The notes under the pieces: model-generated
What the model saw: only the letters and a program-made list of their open reading frames with translations
What the model was told of the DNA's origin: nothing
Database searches by the model: none
Program-made: the position numbers and the translations under genes
Part shown: positions 17,544-25,304 of the stretch, piece by piece
Numbering within the stretch: the stretch's first letter is position 1
How the letters are laid out: each line of letters opens with the position of its first letter
From: Clostridium sp.
Lineage (GTDB): Bacteria; Bacillota; Clostridia; Oscillospirales; Acutalibacteraceae
Length of the DNA: 51,512 nt
Assembly: GCA_031272895.1 (NCBI GenBank)
Contig: JAISSW010000011.1
Location: 1-51,512, forward strand
Direction: 5' to 3'

Positions 17544-18658
17544 CCAAGCCTTCCCAAAAACTCGGCGACGATTCGTTCAGTGTTGCGGGTATCCGCCGTT
17601 TCAATGTATTTTTCCTTAAAGCGCTCAAGGGCTGAGTAATCGTAGCTTTCGCTTTCCACCGCATTCATCAGCTCCGCAAAATCCTTAAAAACAGCGCCCG
17701 GCATTTCCTCCTCAAGGTGTACGTTCAGCCCTGTGCTTTGGCAGTATTCGTCAAGGTCGGGGACATAGAAATAAAGCGGCTTGCCGGCAAGGCTTGCCTC
17801 AATTGCGGCGGCTGAATAGTCCGTAACAATTGCGTCCGCCACGGCAAAAAGCTCATATGTGGGTATTGAGGTCAGCGCCACGTCCGCCGGGGCTGCGGGT
17901 GCTTCGTCGTTTGGGTGAACCTTAACTATAAGCTTGTATTTTCTTCGCTTCTCCGGCGTCAGCACCTTAAGCAGGGGGGAAAGCTCAAGCGGCTTACCCT
18001 TGCGGAAAGTCGGCACATAAAGGATTTTTTTCATGCCTCTCCAAGTCGGGTGCGCGGCGAATATCTTGCCGTGTGACTCCTCGTCGCCAAGTAGGCGCAA
18101 AAGCTCGTCCACACGGGGCATACCCAAAATCGGCACACTCTGCGGCGGATAGCCGAACGCCTCGCAATAGCTCACTTGTGTTGCGGCGGAGGCACAGGGG
18201 ATAAAGCTGTAATGGGCGTGCATATTCCAAAGCTTCGCCTCCCGTGAGCTGTGCCCGTCGGGGGAATCCAAAATCTGCTTGCCGAATTTTTTTATCGCCC
18301 CCAAGGCGTGCCACACCTGTACGGCAACAAAGCCGGGGCGCTGACTGTAAAGGCTCAGGGGTATGCACTGCCCGTCTACAAAACAGCCGCGCGCCCGCAG
18401 CAGGGCAAGAGTGGGCTTGATTAACCAGAGCAAATCCCGCAGGGAGGCACCGTCCATTCGGCGGCAAAAGCACCGCTGCTTAAGCTCCGGGGCTTGGCGC
18501 CGCAGCTCAGACCGAAGTAAGCGGAAATCCGGCGAGGGGCTGTCGCTTTGGCGGCTTAGGAAAACCACGCTGTTGCTCCGCGGCAAAATATGGCGCAGCA
18601 AAAAATAGGCTCCGCGGGAGAGGGCGATGATAACGGAAAAAAGCGCTTGCTTCATCAC
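17540..18658 (-). CDS. CDP-glycerol glycerophosphotransferase family protein
   Basis: A 372-residue protein with a short hydrophobic N-terminus (about 5-18) and a GT-B-like Glyphos_transf domain. WHALGAIKKFGKQ near residues 117-129, a LYVPTFRKGKP motif near 214 and TDYSAAAIEASLAGKPLYFY near 280-299 are family signatures. These enzymes (TagB/TagF type) move glycerol-phosphate or ribitol-phosphate from a CDP carrier to wall teichoic acid or related surface glycopolymers at the inner membrane face. No other teichoic acid gene is visible here. Its start overlaps the hydrolase stop by four bases (ATGA), so it is coupled to it. Confidence 0.85.
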   Translation of the reverse strand: MMKQALFSVIIALSRGAYFLLRHILPRSNSVVFLSRQSDSPSPDFRLLRSELRRQAPELKQRCFCRRMDGASLRDLLWLIKPTLALLRARGCFVDGQCIPLSLYSQRPGFVAVQVWHALGAIKKFGKQILDSPDGHSSREAKLWNMHAHYSFIPCASAATQVSYCEAFGYPPQSVPILGMPRVDELLRLLGDEESHGKIFAAHPTWRGMKKILYVPTFRKGKPLELSPLLKVLTPEKRRKYKLIVKVHPNDEAPAAPADVALTSIPTYELFAVADAIVTDYSAAAIEASLAGKPLYFYVPDLDEYCQSTGLNVHLEEEMPGAVFKDFAELMNAVESESYDYSALERFKEKYIETADTRNTERIVAEFLGRLG

Positions 18659-19605
18659 GCCGCACCAAGATGTTCCGTTATGAAGTCGGTCACAGCCTTG
18701 TTGTAGCCGTCCGGGTCAACGTAGTAGCTGAAAGCATGGATTGCCCCCGGCACAACAAACAGCTTTTTGGGCGTAGGGCAGGCGTCGTAAAGCTCATAGA
18801 CAAAGCGCGTAGGAACAAAGCTATCCTCCGCTCCATGGATAAACAGCACGGGGCATTTTGCCCTTGCCATGCCGCCCAGCGGATCGCTTTGTTTAATGGA
18901 AAAGCCCGCGAACAGCTCCTGCAGCAAATGGGCTATTGGGTATGCCGGCAAAAACAGCGGCTCAAGGGACTTAAAAATCATCTTCCCGGCGGCTCTCAGC
19001 TCAGCCTTTTCGCTCGAAAAGCCGCAGTCCTCAATAATCAGCTTGACCTGCGGCGGCGGGTCGTTTTCGTTGGCAAGCAGTACCGTAGCCGCGCCCATGG
19101 AAATGCCGTGCAGAATGACCTCTATGTCCTGCCCGTAGCGCTCGGTCAGCCAATCCACCCAAAGCAGCACGTTTTGCCAGTCTAACGCCGCAAAGCCTAT
19201 CCAGTCGCCGTCGCTGCGCCCGTGTCCCCTGTGGTCGGGCAAAAGGATATTGTAGCCAAGCGTGTTGTGGTAAAACGGTGTTATGTGGCAAAATTCGTTC
19301 GGTCCGTTTGCGTGGTGCCCGTGGGCAAGCAGGGCAAAGCGGCGGCTTGGCCTTTCGGCGGGCAAAAGCCAGCCCCTCAGCGTCAGTCCGTCCCCGCTTT
19401 GGATTGCAACGTCCTCAGGCCCAAGCGCCATAAAGGCGGCGTTGTTAGCCGCGCGGATTTTCTCCCGCTCAATATGCTCCGGCTTGGTGTAAACGGCAGG
19501 CTTGCGTATGGGGCGGCAAATCTGCAAAAAAATGCCCACGCCAACGGCAAACTCCGCCAAAATCACCAGACCCAATATCCCCGCAAAAATCCTCCAAAGC
19601 TCCAT
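18655..19605 (-). CDS. Alpha/beta hydrolase with N-terminal membrane anchor
   Basis: A 316-residue serine hydrolase. One N-terminal membrane helix (about 5-28) precedes a hydrolase domain. The oxyanion region LLAHGHHANG is near 92-101, the nucleophile Ser is in GISMGA near 165-170, the acid is in HGAEDSFVP near 254 and the His is in GAIHAFSY near 285. Sequence style is that of the YhfR/BAAT-like group of unknown substrates. The partner gene downstream (CDP-glycerol transferase family) hints at an envelope role, but this is inference. The start at 19605 has AGGAGGT seven bases upstream; the longer in-frame ATG at 19656 would overlap the promoter. Confidence 0.85.
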   Translation of the reverse strand: MELWRIFAGILGLVILAEFAVGVGIFLQICRPIRKPAVYTKPEHIEREKIRAANNAAFMALGPEDVAIQSGDGLTLRGWLLPAERPSRRFALLAHGHHANGPNEFCHITPFYHNTLGYNILLPDHRGHGRSDGDWIGFAALDWQNVLLWVDWLTERYGQDIEVILHGISMGAATVLLANENDPPPQVKLIIEDCGFSSEKAELRAAGKMIFKSLEPLFLPAYPIAHLLQELFAGFSIKQSDPLGGMARAKCPVLFIHGAEDSFVPTRFVYELYDACPTPKKLFVVPGAIHAFSYYVDPDGYNKAVTDFITEHLGAA

Positions 19606-19627
19606 GTCGGCACCTCCTGTTATGGCA

Positions 19628-19656
19628 AGTATAGCACACTTGCCGCCGTCAGTCAA
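19628..19656 (-). promoter_or_regulatory. Sigma-A promoter of the hydrolase operon
   Basis: Minus-strand TTGACT (19656-19651), a 17-bp spacer and TATACT (19633-19628). It stands back to back with the mnmG promoter 13 bp away. Confidence 0.82.
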
Positions 19657-19669
19657 ATGCCCACGCGGA

Positions 19670-19698
19670 TTGACACGGCGCGGTCAAAATAGTATACT
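19670..19698 (+). promoter_or_regulatory. Sigma-A promoter of mnmG
   Basis: TTGACA (19670-19675), a 17-bp spacer and TATACT (19693-19698), giving a leader of only about 25 nt. Confidence 0.82.
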
Positions 19699-19729
19699 AT
19701 TTTACAACAAAGGGATTGGAGCGGTTTTG

Positions 19730-21613
19730 TTGTCTTACAAAGCGGAAAGCTATCAGGTAGCCGTGTTGGGGGCGGGACACGCGGGGATTGAGGCCGCGCT
19801 TGCCGCCGCCCGCTTGGGCTGTAAAACCGTGGTGTTCACCCTGAACATGGATTGGGTGGGCAATATGCCCTGCAACCCCTCCGTCGGCGGCTCCTCCAAG
19901 GGGCATTTGGTGCGGGAGATTGACGCGCTTGGCGGCGCAATGGGTCAAATCGCGGACCTTTGCACCCTGCAAAGCCGAATGCTCAACCGCGGCAAGGGTC
20001 CCGCTGTTCATAGCCCGCGGGCGCAGGTGGACCGGCGCGCATATTCCGCCGCCATGAAGGCGCTGATAGAAAAGCAAGAGGGACTGCATATCCGCCAGGC
20101 GGAGATTGTTTCCCTTAATCCCGCGCAGGACGGCTGGCTTCTTCAAACTCGCTTGGGGGCAATACACCGGGCAAAAAGCGTGGTTTTGGCTACGGGTACT
20201 TTCTTGGCGGGGCGTGTTTTTGTTGGGGAATACGACTGGGAAGCGGGACCTGACGGTATGTTCCCCGCCAAGGAGCTTGCAAGCTCTCTTAAGGCTTTGG
20301 GGTTGCCTCTGCGCCGCTTCAAAACCGGCACTCCGCCAAGGCTTCACCGGGCAAGCGTTGATTTTTCCGTGCTTGAGCCACAGCGGGGCGACGAGCCTCC
20401 GGCGGCGTTCTCTTTTTTCGGCGGAACTCAGCCGAAGAACACCGCCCTGTGCCATATTTGTTACACAACGGCAAAAACCGCCGAGGTTATTCGGGCAAAC
20501 CTCCACCGCTCCCCGCTCTACGGGGGTAAGATTGAGGGCACGGGTCCGCGCTATTGCCCCTCCATAGAGGATAAAATCGTGCGCTTCCCCCAAAAGGAGC
20601 GCCACCAGCTTTTTTTGGAGCCATGCGGGGCGGACACAGAGGAGCTTTATCTTCAGGGGCTGTCGTCCTCCCTGCCGGAGGAAGTGCAGCTGGAAATTGT
20701 GCATAGCATTCCCGGTCTGGAGCGCGCGGAGTTCACCCGCCCGGCCTACGCCATTGAATACGACTGCGTGGACCCGCTTGCCATGGGCGCGGAGCTTGAA
20801 TTCACCGACTTTAAGGGGCTTTTCGGCGCGGGGCAATTCAACGGCTCCTCCGGCTACGAGGAGGCGGCGGCGCAGGGTTTGCTTGCGGGAATCAACGCAG
20901 CAAAAAGGGCGCAGGGAAAGCCCGCGCTGGTTTTGCCGCGCTCCGGCTCATATATAGGCACACTTGTGGACGACCTTGTTACAAAGGGCTGCCGCGAACC
21001 ATACCGCATGATGACCGCCAGAAGCGAATACCGCCTGCTGCTGCGGCAGGATAACGCTGACAGGCGCCTTACGCCGACAGGCTATGAGCTTGGGCTTATC
21101 AGCAAGGAGCGCTATGCGGCATTCCTGCAAAAGCTGCTGGATATTGACGCGGAAAAGCTGCGGGTAAAAAATACTCGTATTCCCCCCTCGGCGGAGCTTA
21201 AGGCAGTTTGCGACGGGCTTGGCGAGGCCCCCCCGGATAGAAAGCTTAGCCTTGAGGAGCTGCTGCGCCGCCCGCGCCTTGGCTACACGGAGCTTGCCGC
21301 CGTTGACCCAACCCGCCCCGACCTGCCGCCGGAGGTTTTTGAGGCGGCTGAGATTGACATTAAATATGAGGGCTACTTAGCAAGGCAGGAGGCACAGCTG
21401 CGAGAGGCAAAGCGCCTTGAGGAGCAGGCTCTTCCACCGGGGATTGACTACACGGCAATCAGCGGTCTGCGGCTTGAGGCAAGGGAAAAGCTTGCGGCGG
21501 TGCGCCCCCAAAGCCTTGGGCAGGCGGGCAGGATATCCGGCGTAACACCGGCGGATATTTCCGTGCTGATGATATACTTGGAAAAAACACGCAAAACAGG
21601 AGGTAAAACATGA
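19730..21613 (+). CDS. mnmG: tRNA uridine 5-carboxymethylaminomethyl modification enzyme
   Basis: A 627-residue FAD protein (GidA) that, with MnmE, modifies the wobble uridine of several tRNAs. The N-terminal dinucleotide fold VLGAGHAGIEAALAAARLG (about 10-28) is followed by the two family signatures GGxxKGHLVREIDALGG near 55-70 and GQFNGSSGYEEAAAQG near 370. The C-terminal helical domain is complete. The ORF is open well upstream, but those codons lie in the promoter. The start is taken as the second of two TTG codons at 19730, eight bases after GGAG. No mnmE is adjacent. The stop overlaps the nitroreductase ATG by four bases. Confidence 0.95.
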   Translation: MSYKAESYQVAVLGAGHAGIEAALAAARLGCKTVVFTLNMDWVGNMPCNPSVGGSSKGHLVREIDALGGAMGQIADLCTLQSRMLNRGKGPAVHSPRAQVDRRAYSAAMKALIEKQEGLHIRQAEIVSLNPAQDGWLLQTRLGAIHRAKSVVLATGTFLAGRVFVGEYDWEAGPDGMFPAKELASSLKALGLPLRRFKTGTPPRLHRASVDFSVLEPQRGDEPPAAFSFFGGTQPKNTALCHICYTTAKTAEVIRANLHRSPLYGGKIEGTGPRYCPSIEDKIVRFPQKERHQLFLEPCGADTEELYLQGLSSSLPEEVQLEIVHSIPGLERAEFTRPAYAIEYDCVDPLAMGAELEFTDFKGLFGAGQFNGSSGYEEAAAQGLLAGINAAKRAQGKPALVLPRSGSYIGTLVDDLVTKGCREPYRMMTARSEYRLLLRQDNADRRLTPTGYELGLISKERYAAFLQKLLDIDAEKLRVKNTRIPPSAELKAVCDGLGEAPPDRKLSLEELLRRPRLGYTELAAVDPTRPDLPPEVFEAAEIDIKYEGYLARQEAQLREAKRLEEQALPPGIDYTAISGLRLEAREKLAAVRPQSLGQAGRISGVTPADISVLMIYLEKTRKTGGKT

Positions 21614-22167
21614 ACGAAACACTACGGGCGATTTTTGAGCGCAGCAGCTGCCGCGATTTTGACGGAACAACACCCGCAAGGGAGCAGCTGGAGCTGATTG
21701 CAAAGGCGGCTCTTGCCTCACCCTCCGCGATGAATGTGCAGCCCTGGCATATTTGCGTCATAGCCGACGGCGGGCTGCTCAGCGAGCTTGACAAGCGCGG
21801 GCTTGAGGCTATGGCGGCTCTTGCCCCGTCCTCCTATGAGCGCATAATGGGGCGCGGCGGCAGGCTGTTTTACGGCGCGGGGGCTCTGGCTGTGGTTTGG
21901 GTTAAGGATTCCTACCAACCGGGCGCGGAGCTGCTTGACTGCGGGATTGTGGTGCAATCCATGGCGCTGGCGGCGCAGTCAATCGGTCTTGGCAGCTGCA
22001 TTTGCGGGCTTGCGCAATATTGCTTTGCCGGCACGGACGGCGAGGGCTTAGCCCAAGACTGCGGCAGGCCGGAGGGCTACCGCTTTGGCATGGGCGTATT
22101 GCTCGGCAGGGCAAAAAGCGCCGCCGCTCCACATGAGCCGGACGGCGGCAAGCTTAGCTTCCGCTGA
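21610..22167 (+). CDS. Nitroreductase family protein
   Basis: A 185-residue flavoprotein of the NfsA/FRase-like family. RSSCRDFDGTTP near residues 11-22 is the FMN phosphate-binding start. ASPSAMNVQPWHI near 37-49 is the second FMN motif, and GSCICGL near 134-140 the third. Such enzymes reduce nitroaromatics, quinones or flavins with NAD(P)H; the natural substrate is not predictable. It overlaps mnmG by four bases and is translationally coupled to it. No ferredoxin domain is attached. Confidence 0.88.
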   Translation: MNETLRAIFERSSCRDFDGTTPAREQLELIAKAALASPSAMNVQPWHICVIADGGLLSELDKRGLEAMAALAPSSYERIMGRGGRLFYGAGALAVVWVKDSYQPGAELLDCGIVVQSMALAAQSIGLGSCICGLAQYCFAGTDGEGLAQDCGRPEGYRFGMGVLLGRAKSAAAPHEPDGGKLSFR

Positions 22168-22174
22168 GTTACGC

Positions 22175-22203
22175 TTGCTTTATTGCTCAAAAAAAGGTAT
22201 ACT
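22175..22203 (+). promoter_or_regulatory. Sigma-A promoter of ylbF-mutS-pcrA
   Basis: TTGCTT (22175-22180), a 17-bp spacer and TATACT (22198-22203). An in-frame upstream ATG for the next gene lies inside it and cannot be the start. Confidence 0.75.
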
Positions 22204-22233
22204 ATTTGTTACTATGGCAGAAGGGGTAGAATT

Positions 22234-22659
22234 ATGACGGAGTTAATCAAAAAAACAAGAGAGCTTGGCAAGCTTATTCAGCAGAGCGACGAGTTTGCGG
22301 CTGTGCAAAGGGCAATGGAGCTAAATACTCAGGACGCGGCGCTTATGGGGCTTATGCAGCAGCTGCACATGGCTGAGAGCGGCTATGCGGCGGAGGCTCA
22401 CAGCGAAAATCCAAGCGAAAGCAAAATGCAGGCCTATAAGGACGAGTTTGAGCGACTTTACAGCATTGTTATGAAAAACCCGACCATGGGCGAATTCCAA
22501 GAGGCTCAAAAGTCCTTAGGAGAGCTGATGAACCAGGTTTTCGGTATTCTGACGCAGTGCGCGGACGGCGAGGACCCCGATACCTGCCAGGTTCCGCAGG
22601 AGCATAACCACAAGTGCGATTGCGGCGGAGAGTGCGGCAACGGCTGCTCCTGCGGCTGA
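22234..22659 (+). CDS. YlbF/RicF family protein with Cys-rich tail
   Basis: A 141-residue helical protein of the YlbF/YmcA family. The body (about 1-105) is predicted as long helices. The C-terminal 40 residues hold seven cysteines in CADGEDPDTC and HKCDCGGECGNGCSCG. In Bacillus the related RicA-RicF-RicT complex binds [4Fe-4S] clusters, promotes maturation of polycistronic mRNAs with RNase Y and affects sporulation and competence. The Cys-rich tail here fits cluster binding, but the spacing is not compared with a known structure. It is first in an operon with mutS, 10 bp apart. The ATG at 22234 has AAGGGG seven bases upstream. Confidence 0.8.
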   Translation: MTELIKKTRELGKLIQQSDEFAAVQRAMELNTQDAALMGLMQQLHMAESGYAAEAHSENPSESKMQAYKDEFERLYSIVMKNPTMGEFQEAQKSLGELMNQVFGILTQCADGEDPDTCQVPQEHNHKCDCGGECGNGCSCG

Positions 22660-22669
22660 GTGAGGGCAA

Positions 22670-25288
22670 ATGGAAATTCCCGCAAATATGTCGCCGATGA
22701 TGCGGCAGTATTTGGAAACAAAGCAGCAATACCCGGACGCCGTTTTGATGTGGCGTTTGGGCGATTTTTATGAGCTTTTTTTTGAGGACGCGGTAACGGT
22801 TTCCAAGGCCCTTAACCTGACGCTGACGGGCAGGGATTGCGGACTTGAGGAGCGCGCGCCCATGTGCGGCGTTCCCCACCACGCTGTTGAAAACTACCTT
22901 GCAAGGCTTATAAAACAGGGCTTCAAAATTGCCGTTTGTGAGCAAATGGAGGACCCCGCCACGGCAAAGGGGCTTGTGCGCCGAGAGGTTACGCGGGTGC
23001 TGACGCCCGGCACTGTTACGGAAAACACAATGCTTGACGACGGCAAGAACAACTACCTTGCGGTGCTTGCGGTGTTTGACGGCAGGGCGGGGCTTTGCTT
23101 TGCGGACGCCTCCACCGGCTCTTTTTCCTGTACCCTGCTGCAGGGGGGCAAGCTTGCCTCCCAAATCCAGTCCGAGCTTGGAAGAATTGCCCCCAGCGAG
23201 CTGCTGCTCAACAGTCAGGCCGCGGGGGATTCGGCACTGCGGAGCTTTGTAAGCACACGCCTTAGCGCAATGCTGCGTGAGCTGCCGGAGGAGTACTTTG
23301 ACCCCATTATTTGCCAAAGCGCCTTAGAGGGGCAGTTTGGCGACGCCGCCTGTGAGGGGCTGCTGAACGCCGGGGAGGCTATCCGCGCGGCGGGGGCGTG
23401 CCTGCGTTATTTGGCTGAAACACAGCGCAGCGAGCTTAAGAATTTTGGGCGAATAGAGGTCTATGGCGAAAGCTCCTTCATGCGCTTGGACGCCGCAAGC
23501 CTGCGCAACCTTGAGTTGACAGAAACCCTGCGTTCAAGGGAAAAACGCGGCTCACTGCTTTGGGTCATGGACCAGTGCAAAACGGCAATGGGTAAGCGCA
23601 CCCTGCGTTCTTGGATAGAAAAGCCCCTGCTCAACATAGGCTCAATCACACGGCGGCACGGGGCCGTTGAGGAGCTTGTGGGCAACAGCGCAATGCGGGA
23701 GGATCTGTGCTTTTTGCTGGGCGGTATGCAGGACATGGAGCGCCTAATCACCCGCATTGTTTATGACTCCGCGAACGCCCAAACGCTCTGTGCGCTTGCG
23801 CAAACCGCGGCGCAGGTGCCAAAGCTTTTGGATACCCTAATCGGCTGCAAAAGCACCCTGCTTTCCTCCCTGTTTGATTCCCTTGACCCGCTTGAGGACG
23901 TAAGCGCCCTGATTTGCCGCGCCATTTGCGATACCCCGCCGTTTTCAGTGCGGGAGGGCGGCATGATACGCGACGGCTACCACCGTGAGCTGGACGAGCT
24001 GCGCTTAATCGTCAACGACAGCAAGGGCTTTTTGGCAGCAATCGGCAGACAGGAGCAGGAAAAAACGGGAATAAGCAAGCTCAAGGTCGGCTATAACCGT
24101 GTTTTCGGTTATTATTTAGAGGTTCCGAATTCACAAAGCTCCCTTGTGCCGCAGCATTATATCCGCAAGCAAACACTCACAAACTGTGAGCGCTACATAA
24201 CCCAGGAGCTTAAGGAGCTTGAAAGCAAGGTCTTGGGGGCGCAGGAGCGAATTACCCGCCTTGAGTTTGAGCTGTATGACAGAATCCGCAAAAAAACGGC
24301 GGCGCAGGTCACGCGTGTTCAGCAAACGGCGCGCGCCCTTGCGGAGCTTGACGCGCTATGCTCCTTTGCGCTTGTGGCGGCGCAGTGCAACTATTGCCGC
24401 CCGGAGATGTGCGCGGACGGCTCAATAAACATAAAGGACGGACGGCACCCCGTTGTGGAGCGCATGAAGGGCGCGGCACCCTTTGTTCCAAACGACACCT
24501 TGCTGGACGGCGAGGATAACCGCTGCATAATCCTCACCGGTCCAAACATGGCGGGAAAATCCACCTATATGCGTCAGGTGGCCCTGATTTGCCTTTTGGC
24601 TCAGGCCGGCTCCTTTGTGCCGGCGGCAAGCGCAAGGCTCGGCGTTTTGGACGGCATTTATACCCGCATTGGCGCCTCGGACGACCTTGCGGCGGGGCAG
24701 TCCACCTTTTTGGTGGAGATGAGCGAGGTGGCGGCAATATTGGCCTGCGCAACAAGCAACAGCCTGCTTGTGCTGGACGAAATCGGGCGTGGTACCTCCA
24801 CCTACGACGGCATGAGCATTGCCCGCGCCGTTTTGGAGCATTGCGCGGACAAGAAAAAGCTTGGGGCAAAGACCCTGTTCGCCACACATTACCATGAGCT
24901 TACAAGCCTTGAGCACGAGGTTGAGGGCGTTAAAAATTACAATGTTGCGGTTAAGAAACGCGGCGACGAGCTGAGCTTTTTGCGCAGGATTGTACCCGGC
25001 GGGGCGGACGACAGCTACGGCATTGAGGCGGCAAGTCTTGCCGGAGTCCCGGCGGCGGTGGTTAAGCGGGCAAAGGCAATCCTTGCAAGGCTTGAGGAGG
25101 AGGGGCATTACATGCCGCCCGAGCCTCGCGGCGAAAAGCGGACGGAGGAACAGGTTTCCTTTGCGGGTGAGGCAAGGAAGGCCCTTGCGCGCCGCCTTGC
25201 CGCCATGGACGTTAACACAATGACGCCGTTTGAGGCAATGCAGGCCCTGTTTGCCCTTGCCAACGAGGCAAAAACACTTACTGATTAA
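22670..25288 (+). CDS. mutS: DNA mismatch repair protein MutS
   Basis: An 872-residue mismatch-recognition ATPase. The mismatch-probing FYE motif is in GDFYELFFEDA near residues 31-41. Connector, lever and clamp domains follow. The ATPase has Walker A TGPNMAGKSTYMRQ near 623-636, Walker B LLVLDEIGRGTSTYDG near 702 and the histidine in TLFATHYHEL. The helix-turn-helix end is complete. It is MutS1, not the MutS2 type (no Smr domain). The downstream partner is a UvrD/PcrA helicase, not mutL, so repair and unwinding functions are linked in one transcript. Confidence 0.97.
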   Translation: MEIPANMSPMMRQYLETKQQYPDAVLMWRLGDFYELFFEDAVTVSKALNLTLTGRDCGLEERAPMCGVPHHAVENYLARLIKQGFKIAVCEQMEDPATAKGLVRREVTRVLTPGTVTENTMLDDGKNNYLAVLAVFDGRAGLCFADASTGSFSCTLLQGGKLASQIQSELGRIAPSELLLNSQAAGDSALRSFVSTRLSAMLRELPEEYFDPIICQSALEGQFGDAACEGLLNAGEAIRAAGACLRYLAETQRSELKNFGRIEVYGESSFMRLDAASLRNLELTETLRSREKRGSLLWVMDQCKTAMGKRTLRSWIEKPLLNIGSITRRHGAVEELVGNSAMREDLCFLLGGMQDMERLITRIVYDSANAQTLCALAQTAAQVPKLLDTLIGCKSTLLSSLFDSLDPLEDVSALICRAICDTPPFSVREGGMIRDGYHRELDELRLIVNDSKGFLAAIGRQEQEKTGISKLKVGYNRVFGYYLEVPNSQSSLVPQHYIRKQTLTNCERYITQELKELESKVLGAQERITRLEFELYDRIRKKTAAQVTRVQQTARALAELDALCSFALVAAQCNYCRPEMCADGSINIKDGRHPVVERMKGAAPFVPNDTLLDGEDNRCIILTGPNMAGKSTYMRQVALICLLAQAGSFVPAASARLGVLDGIYTRIGASDDLAAGQSTFLVEMSEVAAILACATSNSLLVLDEIGRGTSTYDGMSIARAVLEHCADKKKLGAKTLFATHYHELTSLEHEVEGVKNYNVAVKKRGDELSFLRRIVPGGADDSYGIEAASLAGVPAAVVKRAKAILARLEEEGHYMPPEPRGEKRTEEQVSFAGEARKALARRLAAMDVNTMTPFEAMQALFALANEAKTLTD

Positions 25289-25304
25289 GCGGGGATTTTT
25301 TCAT

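Noticed and set aside
19697-20836. Minus-strand ORF of 379 codons within mnmG
   Set aside because: Opposes the conserved FAD domain coding sequence, with Arg/Gly-rich low-information composition; no promoter or ribosome site.
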